From: Collinsella aerofaciens
Lineage (GTDB): Bacteria; Actinomycetota; Coriobacteriia; Coriobacteriales; Coriobacteriaceae
Reading direction: 5' to 3'
Assembly (NCBI RefSeq): GCF_018785265.1
Contig: NZ_WQPK01000047.1
Span: forward strand, 1-64,000
DNA: 64,000 nt
Positions within the stretch are counted from its first letter, which is position 1, and each line of letters opens with the position of its first letter. The notes under the pieces are model-generated. The model ran no database searches. It was given only the letters and a program-made list of their open reading frames with translations, and was not told the DNA's origin. A program made the translations under genes and the position numbers. Of this stretch, positions 1-6,809 are shown in pieces.

Positions 1-26
1 AGTTTGTCGCGAGTTCCGCACGCAAA

Positions 27-49
27 GGAAAGCACTTAATGTGCTTTCC
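27..49. terminator. Perfect 9-bp inverted repeat near window edge
   Basis: Arms 27-35 and 41-49 pair perfectly around a 5-base loop, and outer bases 21-25 and 54-58 can extend the stem. There is no strong T tract on either strand. It may be a transcription terminator for a gene outside the window. No gene is visible from 1 to 208. Confidence 0.35.
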
Positions 50-132
50 GTCTTGCGCAGGACTGTAGAGCAGCAAACTTAGCCCGCGCCAGCCGGCCCC
101 GGAGGCCCCAAAAAATATTTTCAAAAAAGTTG

Positions 133-162
133 TTGCGCGGCGGACAGACTTCTGTGTATACT
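133..162 (+). promoter_or_regulatory. Promoter of tRNA-Asp
   Basis: A TTGCGC -35 box (133-138) is separated by 18 bases from a TATACT -10 box (157-162). Transcription would start near 169, about 40 bases before the tRNA. Confidence 0.55.
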
Positions 163-208
163 AATCCCCGCAGCGCACGCGAGCGGAAACAAACGCGAAC
201 GACTGCCT

Positions 209-286
<78 letters not shown>

Positions 287-294
287 ACGCAATT

Positions 295-323
295 AAAGCC
301 ACGTCTTCGGACGTGGCTTTTTG
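295..323 (+). terminator. Rho-independent terminator of tRNA-Asp
   Basis: An 11-bp stem (295-305 with 310-320) closed by a TTCG tetraloop is followed by T residues. It starts 9 bases after the tRNA CCA end. Confidence 0.9.
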
Positions 324-441
324 CGTTTGATAGGACCTTGATCCCATCGGCCCCTTTCGCCCAAAACCAAATCCTTCCAATTCCCGGACAAGCTCCGTTT
401 GAGACATGTGTTTAAACAAGGCGTTTGTTGCACAACACCAG

Positions 442-470
442 TTCAACGAAGCAGGGGGTTAGGTTATACT
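442..470 (+). promoter_or_regulatory. Candidate promoter of the rrf2-mutY group
   Basis: TTCAAC (442-447), a 17-base spacer and TATACT (465-470) make a good sigma-A-type promoter in the gene-free stretch 324-629. The predicted leader is about 150 bases. I see no coding sequence in this stretch. Confidence 0.45.
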
Positions 471-629
471 AAATTGCACTATGGGCCGTTTTTGATGCAA
501 GAGGCTTCAAACACGGCATTCAGTGGGCACCCGTTTTGCTATTTGGGCGTCCATACGGTCATTGGTGTCTCGACGTAAGCTCGGCCCCGGAGCTCGTTCG
601 GGCTGTTCCTATTCCTTGAAAGGGGAAAA

Positions 630-1115
630 ATGGACATATCGAGGAAGACTGATTACGCCCTTCGCATGCTGGCGATGCTTGCCGAGGATCCGGAGCGTTT
701 GCTTTCTGTTCGCACCGCCGCCGAAGAGGTCAATGTCCCGTATTCGTTTGCCCGTTCGATTCAGCATGGTTTGGTTCAGGCCGGTATTGTGGAGAGCCTG
801 CGTGGCGTCCATGGCGGCATGCGTCTTAAGGTCAGCCCCGACGATGTCACCATCCGCCAGGTCGTTGAGGCCGTTCAGGGCCCCATGGTCATGAACGATT
901 GCACCGCGCCCGATGGCGACTGTGCGCGCATGGGCACGTGCTGCTATCATCCCCTGTGGGCCGGAGCTCAAGCGCTGATGCGCGACTACCTCGATTCCGT
1001 TTCGCTGGGCGATATCGTCGCTCACCGCCAGTTCCCGGCCGTCGATTCCAAGTTCGCCGACCGCGATGCGTTTCCCGAGTACGCCACCTGTGCGTGCGCT
1101 TGCCGGGAGGAATAG
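630..1115 (+). CDS. Rrf2 family Fe-S transcriptional regulator
   Basis: A 161-residue cytoplasmic DNA-binding protein of the Rrf2 family (relatives IscR, NsrR, RsrR). The N-terminal two-thirds is the winged helix, opening with MDISRKTDYALRML, typical of the family. Cys91, Cys98, Cys104 and Cys105 give the C-x6-C-x5-C pattern that binds an iron-sulfur cluster in IscR/NsrR. A second cysteine pair lies at the very C-terminus (CACAC). The start has an AAAGGGG ribosome site. The next gene begins 22 bases after the stop, so the regulator is probably co-transcribed with the glycosylase and may control it and rubrerythrin. Whether the signal is nitric oxide, oxygen, peroxide or cluster status cannot be told from sequence. 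Confidence 0.9.
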   Translation: MDISRKTDYALRMLAMLAEDPERLLSVRTAAEEVNVPYSFARSIQHGLVQAGIVESLRGVHGGMRLKVSPDDVTIRQVVEAVQGPMVMNDCTAPDGDCARMGTCCYHPLWAGAQALMRDYLDSVSLGDIVAHRQFPAVDSKFADRDAFPEYATCACACREE

Positions 1116-1136
1116 CGCCGCATAAGGAGCATAGCT

Positions 1137-2042
1137 ATGATTCAGGACCCCTTTCGTTCGATGATTCGTTCGGAAGGGGTCCTGCGTTATCGCGACCTTC
1201 CGTGGCGCCGCACGCGCGACCCGTACATTATTTGGCTTTCCGAGGTTATGCTGCAGCAAACGCAGGTGCCGCGTGTGGAGACGCGTATGCCCGCGTGGCT
1301 CGACCGCTTTCCGACCGTACAGGCGCTCGCTCAGGCCGCTCCTTCCGACGTTTTGGATGCTTGGCAGGGGATGGGCTACAACCGACGTGCCCTGGCGCTT
1401 CACAGAGCCGCTCAGTGCGTTATGGAAGACTGGGGTGGGGAGTTTCCACGTGAGACGCGCGACCTGGTCGCCCTGCCCGGTATTGGCCCGGCGACGGCGC
1501 AAGGCATCCGGTCGTTTGCGTTCGATCTGCCGGGTGTGTATCTGGAGACCAACGTGCGCACGGTCTTTCTGCATCATTTCTTTCCCGATGTGCCGGCCGT
1601 TCCCGATCGCGAGCTGGTGCCGCTGATTCAGGCCGCCTGTCCGGCGGCTCCTGGTGCGACGGCGGATGAGATCGCTCCCTTTGCCGTGCCGCTCGATGAT
1701 GCCGACACGCCGCGCGCATGGTATTACGCGCTGCTGGATTATGGCGCGTATCTTAAGAAGACGCTGCCCAATCCGTCCAGGCGCTCGGCGAGCTATAGCC
1801 GTCAGTCCAAGTTTGAGGGCTCGCGCCGTCAAAAGCGCGCCCATATTGTGCGCATGCTGCTGGCTGCGCGCGATGGGCGGCCGGCGGGCATCACGCTCGC
1901 CGAGGCCGTGGCGGGTGTCAACGAAATGGAGGCGGCAGCAGGCCGCGAGCCGGTCGATCACGATCTTGTCGCAGGCATTTTGGCCGACTTGGAGCGTGAG
2001 GGCTTTTGCCGTGTGGAGGGTGACCGCTGGCTAAGCGTGTAG
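1137..2042 (+). CDS. MutY-like A/G adenine DNA glycosylase, variant without Fe-S cluster
   Basis: A 301-residue HhH-GPD DNA glycosylase. The block around Glu36 (SEVMLQQTQ) matches the catalytic glutamate region of MutY, and the helix-hairpin-helix is LPGIGPATAQGI at 113-124. Two features are odd. The position of the conserved catalytic Asp (D138 in E. coli MutY) reads ETN, with Glu137. The four-cysteine Fe-S motif that normally follows the glycosylase core is absent; the sequence there is rich in Ser, Arg and Lys instead. The protein is also shorter than usual (about 350), so the oxoG-recognition C-terminal domain is reduced or missing. Cluster-less MutY relatives exist, so activity is plausible, but adenine specificity is inferred. 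AAGGAG lies 9 bases before the ATG. Confidence 0.8.
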   Translation: MIQDPFRSMIRSEGVLRYRDLPWRRTRDPYIIWLSEVMLQQTQVPRVETRMPAWLDRFPTVQALAQAAPSDVLDAWQGMGYNRRALALHRAAQCVMEDWGGEFPRETRDLVALPGIGPATAQGIRSFAFDLPGVYLETNVRTVFLHHFFPDVPAVPDRELVPLIQAACPAAPGATADEIAPFAVPLDDADTPRAWYYALLDYGAYLKKTLPNPSRRSASYSRQSKFEGSRRQKRAHIVRMLLAARDGRPAGITLAEAVAGVNEMEAAAGREPVDHDLVAGILADLEREGFCRVEGDRWLSV

Positions 2043-2154
2043 CCAACCCGAATCTGAAGAAGAGGATTGTAAGGTTTAAATTCTCGGCTTGAGGGCATCC
2101 TAAAGACAAGGCCGCTCGAAGCCTACGGGCGGCATGTTGAAGGGAAGTACACCT

Positions 2155-2694
2155 ATGGATTTTGAGAACTCTCAAACCAAGAAGAACCTCGAGACCGCTT
2201 TTGCCGGTGAGTCCCAGGCGCATACCAAGTATCGCTACTACGCATCTAAGGCCAAGAAGGATGGCTACGTTCAGATCTCGAATATCTTTGCCGAGACGGC
2301 GGGCAACGAGTCCGAGCACGCCAAGCTGTGGTTTAAGTATCTGCACGACGGCGCCGTTCCCGACACCCTGGATAACTTGCGTGATGCCGCTGCAGGCGAG
2401 AACTACGAGTGGACCACGATGTACGACGAGTTCGCCAAGACCGCCGAGGAGGAGGGCTTTACCGAGATCGCCGCAAAGTTCCGTGGCGTCGGCGCCGTGG
2501 AGAAGGCTCACGAGGAGCGCTACAACAAGCTTGTCGAGCGCATTGAGTCGGGCGAGGTGTTTGAGCGCGAGGGCGTGAAGGTATGGAAGTGCCTGAACTG
2601 CGGGCACCTGCATGTTGGTGCCGAGGCGCCCGAGGTGTGCCCGGTGTGTAACCACCCGAAGGCGTACTTTGAGGAGCAGGTGGTGAACTACTAG
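2155..2694 (+). CDS. rbr: Rubrerythrin
   Basis: A 179-residue non-haem iron peroxidase that reduces hydrogen peroxide with electrons from rubredoxin-like carriers in anaerobes. The N-terminal ferritin-like four-helix domain carries the diiron carboxylate motifs ([32 protein letters not shown]). The C-terminal rubredoxin domain has WKCLNCG and CPVC for the FeS4 site. An in-frame ATG at 2134 exists, but the ATG at 2155 has the better ribosome site (GAAGGGAAG) and gives the family N-terminus ([12 protein letters not shown]). It follows the MutY-like gene by 112 bases on the same strand, consistent with a redox-stress group under the Rrf2 regulator. Confidence 0.95.
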   Translation: MDFENSQTKKNLETAFAGESQAHTKYRYYASKAKKDGYVQISNIFAETAGNESEHAKLWFKYLHDGAVPDTLDNLRDAAAGENYEWTTMYDEFAKTAEEEGFTEIAAKFRGVGAVEKAHEERYNKLVERIESGEVFEREGVKVWKCLNCGHLHVGAEAPEVCPVCNHPKAYFEEQVVNY

Positions 2695-2715
2695 CGCTTG
2701 GCGCTGGCGTGAGCT

Positions 2716-2801
2716 GGGCCGGGAGGGCCGGACTACCTTCCCTCCTCGCTCACGGCTTCGCAGGGTCGCGTTGAGGGAAGGTAGTCCGGCCCTCCCGGCC
2801 C
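2716..2801. repeat. 29-bp perfect inverted repeat, copy 1 of a duplicated module
   Basis: Arms 2716-2744 and 2773-2801 are perfectly complementary over 29 bp around a 28-base loop containing CTCGCTCACGGCTTCGCAGG. A terminator follows at 2852. The whole block of about 170 bases has a sequence relative at 3625-3792, on the other side of the gene at 2974. The loop is conserved between copies but the arms are not. Confidence 0.9.
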
Positions 2802-2851
2802 GCTTTGGTTCGTTGCGTGCTCGCTACAGAAAAGCTGATAACTAAGTTTGT

Positions 2852-2882
2852 GTGCCGCCCCTATCGGGGCGGCACGTTTTTG
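2852..2882 (+). terminator. Rho-independent terminator downstream of rubrerythrin
   Basis: A 10-bp perfect G+C-rich stem (2852-2861 with 2866-2875) with a TATC loop, then GTTTTT. Confidence 0.92.
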
Positions 2883-2973
2883 TATGGGGACTGGTTGGGA
2901 CGGCACCGTTCATGGGTGGGGTACACTGGGTGGCGACTTTTAGTTTATCTACTACCTGATGGGGTGTTTTTGT

Positions 2974-3606
2974 ATGGGTAAGAAGTCTCGGGCTCGGGTT
3001 GCTGCGGCGGGAACTCGCAAGGATCCTGGTCGTCGGGTTGCCGAGGGTAAAAAGGCCGATCGTGCCGAGAAGGACAAGAAAGTCGGCGCGCATGCTCATC
3101 CTGAGTGGGCGCCTCATTTGAATTCGGCTAGTGAGGATTTGACTGCCAAGTTGTTTACTCTGGTCGAGGTAATTTTGGGCGTGGTGCCCCTTGTGGTTAT
3201 CGGTTTATTCTTGGCTTCGAAGGACGCCACGAGTGTCGATAAACTCACCGAGGTCTTTTCGCAGGACCCCTCGATGGTGGTCTCGTTTATTTCTGCGTGC
3301 TTGCAGCCGTTTGTGGCGTACATGCTGTATATGGTCTACCGCAAATACTGCGAGGGTGATGCGGGCTTTGCCGCCGGTAACCTGATCGGTCTTTTGTGCT
3401 CCGAGATCCTACTGCTCAATATCCCGGGCGTCATCGGTATGGGCATCTTGCTGTGGCGTGTTTGGCGCAACGTCGCCCCGCACTTTGAGAGCTGGTTGTT
3501 TGAACGCCGTGCAATGGGCGTGCTGGCAGACATCGCGGGCTCGCTCGTGATTCTAGCCTTGGCGTTTATGTGCGCCACCGCCACCCGAGGTCTCGCGGGC
3601 ATCTAA
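2974..3606 (+). CDS. Predicted four-helix membrane protein, unknown function
   Basis: A 210-residue protein I do not recognise. Residues 1-50 are basic and rich in Lys, Arg and Ala, probably cytoplasmic. Four hydrophobic segments follow at about 62-82, 102-122, 136-161 and 183-203. An earlier ATG at 2959 would add five residues, but 2974 has a GGGG-containing stretch at a reasonable distance and gives MGKKSRARV. The gene stands alone between two copies of the same hairpin-plus-terminator module, so it is an isolated transcription unit and may have been mobilised or duplicated with its flanks. Confidence 0.7.
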   Translation: MGKKSRARVAAAGTRKDPGRRVAEGKKADRAEKDKKVGAHAHPEWAPHLNSASEDLTAKLFTLVEVILGVVPLVVIGLFLASKDATSVDKLTEVFSQDPSMVVSFISACLQPFVAYMLYMVYRKYCEGDAGFAAGNLIGLLCSEILLLNIPGVIGMGILLWRVWRNVAPHFESWLFERRAMGVLADIAGSLVILALAFMCATATRGLAGI

Positions 3607-3624
3607 AGCTGCCTCCACCGACTG

Positions 3625-3713
3625 CGGAGCACGGGGCGGGGAAACACCTTTCCCTCTCGCTCACGGCTGCGCAGGTCGCGCGAGGTAAAGGTGTTTCCCT
3701 ACCCTGTGCTCCG
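3625..3713. repeat. Long inverted repeat, copy 2 of the duplicated module
   Basis: Arms 3625-3656 and 3682-3713 pair at 28 of 32 positions, two of the mismatches being G-U compatible. The loop carries the same CTCGCTCACGGCT block as copy 1. The sequence after the arms (GCGTGC, TTGCTACTGAAAA, CTGATAA) also matches copy 1, up to and including the terminator. The rest of 3607-4045 holds no gene that I can support. Confidence 0.85.
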
Positions 3714-3761
3714 GCTTCGGGTCGTCGCGTGCTTGCTACTGAAAAACTGATAAGAAGTTAG

Positions 3762-3792
3762 CGTGCCGCCCCTTTTGGGGCGGCACGTTTTT
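3762..3792 (+). terminator. Rho-independent terminator, second copy
   Basis: An 11-bp perfect stem (3762-3772 with 3777-3787) with a TTTT loop, followed by TTTTT. It is nearly the same stem as at 2852. Confidence 0.92.
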
Positions 3793-4045
3793 GTATGGGG
3801 TCCCTGTCTTCACAATTTCCGTCAAGCTTTTGGTTAGATTTTGGTCAGTTGGCGTAAGGGTGGAAGGCCAAAAGATTGCTGACGAAAAAAGCTCAGAGAA
3901 AGTGCTGGTAGGGGAGTTGTTGAGCTTTTCGACAGCTTTTGAGCAAAAGAAACTTTGTGGCTATTGCCGGCGATTGCGTTGTCGCGGTCATGGCGGTGCG
4001 GGATGCTGGTCGTAAGCGTCGAATGCTCCGATTTTGGAGGCCAGC

Positions 4046-4480
4046 ATGGATCTGTTTCTTGAGACTCCGCAGCAACAAGCTGAGCGCATGCTGCGTCAGC
4101 AGCAACGACTCATGGAGATGCAAATGCAAGGGGCGGCAGCCCAGCCCTTTGCGCAAAATGTCGTGCCCGCTGCTGTACCTGCAGCTGTGCCCGGGTGCGA
4201 ATCGGCACCAGAGGCCTATTCCGTACAGCAAGATTCATATGCGCAGGAGCTCGCGTTCGACAAGCGTCGTGCGCGTCGTCGCCGTGTGGGCCAGCGCTTG
4301 CGCACATTGGCGATGATCGTGCTCATCCCGTTAGGGCTTGTGGCCATCTTTCTGGCATCGTATGCCCTCACGTGCATCCTCAACGGCGCATCGCCCAACG
4401 AGGTGCTCCAACATCTAGCGGCTCTCGGCCAGCGCCTAGGCGATGTCGTAGCAACCATTCGCGCCGGCTGGGAGAGTTAG
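4046..4480 (+). CDS. Small single-pass membrane protein, unknown function
   Basis: A 144-residue protein I do not recognise. The first 30 residues are rich in Gln and Met and could form an amphipathic helix or short coiled coil. Residues 40-65 are Pro/Ala rich. A basic patch (RRARRRR, 74-80) precedes one transmembrane helix at about 88-111, which predicts an N-inside topology. The tail is about 33 residues. GGAGG at 4036-4040 sets the ATG at 4046 rather than an upstream TTG. It has no operon partner. Confidence 0.7.
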   Translation: MDLFLETPQQQAERMLRQQQRLMEMQMQGAAAQPFAQNVVPAAVPAAVPGCESAPEAYSVQQDSYAQELAFDKRRARRRRVGQRLRTLAMIVLIPLGLVAIFLASYALTCILNGASPNEVLQHLAALGQRLGDVVATIRAGWES

Positions 4481-4570
4481 CGTTTGTCACGTTAGGACTT
4501 CTGGGGTGTAGGGATTATCGCCATGAGTAGAATCCTCGCATCCTGGGAATCCTGTCATGCGACTGAATAG

Positions 4571-4576
4571 TATTAT
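4571..4576 (+). promoter_or_regulatory. Candidate -10 box for the small ORF/HTH pair
   Basis: TATTAT lies about 28 bases before the ATG of the small reading frame. I find no convincing -35 box at the correct spacing. Confidence 0.3.
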
Positions 4577-4603
4577 CGATGATGAATAATAATAGAAAAT
4601 GCC

Positions 4604-4717
4604 ATGTTAAGGTACTTAACGACATCCTTGGAGGATCTGGCGTCGTCGCCTTCGGAGCGGAGTTATCAAGAGATGGTCTGTGCATACAGGCAATACAAAA
4701 AGGAGGTGCTCGGTTGA
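4604..4717 (+). CDS. 37-residue small protein, coupled to the downstream HTH gene
   Basis: A reading frame of 37 codons beginning MLRYLTTSLEDLASS and ending with a basic AYRQYKKEVLG tail; predicted soluble and mostly helical. Its TGA stop (4715-4717) overlaps the TTG start (4714-4716) of the next gene, and the strong AAAGGAGGTG ribosome site of that gene lies inside its last codons. This is the classic layout for translational coupling. A promoter-like TATTAT lies just upstream, but no clear ribosome site precedes the ATG, so the RNA may be nearly leaderless. I do not recognise the family. By layout it could be an antitoxin-like or regulatory partner of the HTH protein. Confidence 0.55.
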   Translation: MLRYLTTSLEDLASSPSERSYQEMVCAYRQYKKEVLG

Positions 4718-5277
4718 ATCTGACCTTTGAGGGATTCTTAAAAGGCTATTGCCGAGAGCTATCCGGACAGCAGTCGCTGAGTTTTAGAAAACTGGTTGAG
4801 CAGGCGACGACGGTTGCGCCGCGCGTGGCGGAGCCTCTGTTTTTGCTCGCTTTGGCGCAAGGAAAAGTCGAATACGTTCTGGGTTTATCCGAGGGTTCGT
4901 GGATGGAAGAGGATTACCGAGGCGTTTTGTCCTTGTACGATCAAGCGGGTGGTATGGCGTCTCTATGTGCCAAAAGTGAGCTCCCCAACCGTTATGCCAA
5001 CGTTTGGCGTGCGTATAGAGCGGTGAAGGAAAAGCCAGTGGCGGACAGAAGGATCAACGCCCTGATGCGAAAAAGAACATTGGGAGCGCTAGAGGAATCG
5101 GGCGTAACGCGCTACGGTCTCTGCCGCGATTTGAATCTGAATAAGGGAAACGTGTACGCATACTTAGCCGGCGATGACTCAAAGGTGAGCAGGGAGACGG
5201 CGCGCCGCATTATGGAATATGCGGAGGAGAGGGGCACCCAAGAAGGGGCCGGGCGCCCGGTGCGTGTGGCGGGGTAA
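4714..5277 (+). CDS. Putative DNA-binding protein with C-terminal HTH
   Basis: A 187-residue protein. The TTG start is chosen because AAAGGAGGTG (4698-4707) lies 6 bases before it. A longer in-frame ATG exists at 4579 but has no ribosome site and would overlap the small upstream gene. Residues from about 129 to 170 (TRYGLCRDLNLNKGNVYAYL and following) look like a helix-turn-helix of the Cro/phage-repressor type. The N-terminal 120 residues are helical and unrecognised. With the overlapping small gene it forms a two-gene unit of the kind seen for toxin-antitoxin or small regulator modules. Function is not assigned. Confidence 0.65.
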   Translation: MNLTFEGFLKGYCRELSGQQSLSFRKLVEQATTVAPRVAEPLFLLALAQGKVEYVLGLSEGSWMEEDYRGVLSLYDQAGGMASLCAKSELPNRYANVWRAYRAVKEKPVADRRINALMRKRTLGALEESGVTRYGLCRDLNLNKGNVYAYLAGDDSKVSRETARRIMEYAEERGTQEGAGRPVRVAG

Positions 5278-5328
5278 GATTGATCGCAGTTTTGATTGAT
5301 AATCGATTGGGTTTGTTGGGCGGAATCT

Positions 5329-6684
5329 ATGTCTGCTATTGATATTGCGCTTGTTGTGATTGCCTTGGTGGCGGTGGGGGTTGCCGTGGCTTGTGCCCTG
5401 CAGCTTAAGAGCCTTCGCGCCGAGCTGCGGGAGCGCGGCGATAGCGGTGCGGAGACGCTGGCGGCGCTCGAGCAGGCCAACAACGCGCTCGACACCCTGA
5501 ACGTCGCGCTGGCAGAAACCCGCCGCACGGCAAACGCCATCGCGCAGCAGCAGACGACCGACGCCGCCGTGGAGCAGCAGCGCTATCTGACCATCGCGCG
5601 TGAGTTCTCGCAGGCTGGCGACCGTATGGATGACCTGCGCCGCGAGACGGCCCAACAGCTTGGCGCCAACCGCGAGGGCATCGAGCACCGTCTGGACAAG
5701 GTGCGCGAGACGGTCGATGCCCAGCTGGGCGCCATCCGCAAGGACAACAACGTGCAGCTCGATCAGATGCGCGCGACGGTGGACGAAAAGCTTTCCCGTA
5801 CGCTCAACGACCGTCTGTCTGCATCGTTTAAGCAAGTGAGTGACCAGCTCGAGGCCGTGTACAAGGGCTTGGGCGATATGCAATCCATCGCCACCGGTGT
5901 GGGCGACCTTAAGCGCGTGCTGGGCAACGTCAAGGCGCGCGGCATTTTGGGCGAGGTGCAGCTGGGCGCAATCCTGGCGGACATCCTTACGCCCGACCAG
6001 TATCTGGAAAACGTTGCCACCAAGCCTGGCGCCTCGGAGCGCGTTGAGTTTGCCGTCAAGCTGCCGGTAGACGAGGGCGACCCCGTGCTGCTGCCGATCG
6101 ACTCCAAATTCCCGGGCGATGCGTACGAGCATCTGCTCGACGCCCAGGAGTCGGGCGACGCGGAGGCCGTCGCCGCAGCGCGGAAGACGCTCGATATGAT
6201 GGTGAAGCGCGAGGCAAAGGACATTTGCGAGAAGTACCTGAGCGTGCCCGCGACTACCAACTTCGGCATTCTGTTTGTGCCGTTTGAGGGCCTGTACGCC
6301 GAGGTCGTCAGCCGCCCCGGGCTTATCGAGACCCTGGGCCGCGACTATCACGTCAACGTTGCCGGCCCCAGCACCATGGCCGCCATCCTCAACAGCCTGC
6401 AGATGAGCTATCAGACGTTTAGGCTGCAAAAACGCACCGACGACGTGCTGCGCGTGCTTTCCGCCGTCAAGGCCGAGCTGCCGCGCTATCAGGCGGCACT
6501 GCGTCGCGCGCAGCAGCAGATCGAGACCGCGGGCAAGACGGTCGAGGGCATTATCACCACGCGCACTAACGTCATGGAGCGCAAGCTCAAGGACATCGAC
6601 GCGCTGGAAGACGCGCGGGAGGCCGACGAGATTTTGGGCTTGGAGTCCGCGGGCCTGCTCGCAGACCAAGAAGACAAGGACTAG
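5329..6684 (+). CDS. rmuC: DNA recombination protein RmuC
   Basis: A 451-residue RmuC-family protein, thought to limit DNA inversions and rearrangements through a nuclease-like fold. Residues 1-25 are one hydrophobic anchor (MSAIDIALVVIALVAVGVAV). Residues 30-190 are a long coiled coil. The conserved RmuC domain starts around KARGILGEVQLGAIL and ends near residue 400. The ATG at 5329 is preferred over the TTG at 5296 because it gives the usual short N-terminus before the membrane anchor, although the ribosome site is weak. The length is normal for the family. The C-terminus is acidic. Confidence 0.92.
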   Translation: MSAIDIALVVIALVAVGVAVACALQLKSLRAELRERGDSGAETLAALEQANNALDTLNVALAETRRTANAIAQQQTTDAAVEQQRYLTIAREFSQAGDRMDDLRRETAQQLGANREGIEHRLDKVRETVDAQLGAIRKDNNVQLDQMRATVDEKLSRTLNDRLSASFKQVSDQLEAVYKGLGDMQSIATGVGDLKRVLGNVKARGILGEVQLGAILADILTPDQYLENVATKPGASERVEFAVKLPVDEGDPVLLPIDSKFPGDAYEHLLDAQESGDAEAVAAARKTLDMMVKREAKDICEKYLSVPATTNFGILFVPFEGLYAEVVSRPGLIETLGRDYHVNVAGPSTMAAILNSLQMSYQTFRLQKRTDDVLRVLSAVKAELPRYQAALRRAQQQIETAGKTVEGIITTRTNVMERKLKDIDALEDAREADEILGLESAGLLADQEDKD

Positions 6685-6809
6685 CTGCACCTGACGGCGG
6701 GGCGTCTGCGCAAGCGCGGAGCGCGAGCGCTTTTCGCGTCGCACGTGCCTGAAGCGCACTTCGGTGTGCAACAATGGCGTTTCGCCCTGCCAGACGCGAA
6801 AGGAAGCCC

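Noticed and set aside
3791..4015. 74-codon open frame after the second terminator module
   Set aside because: No ribosome site and no recognisable protein features; it starts inside the terminator tail.
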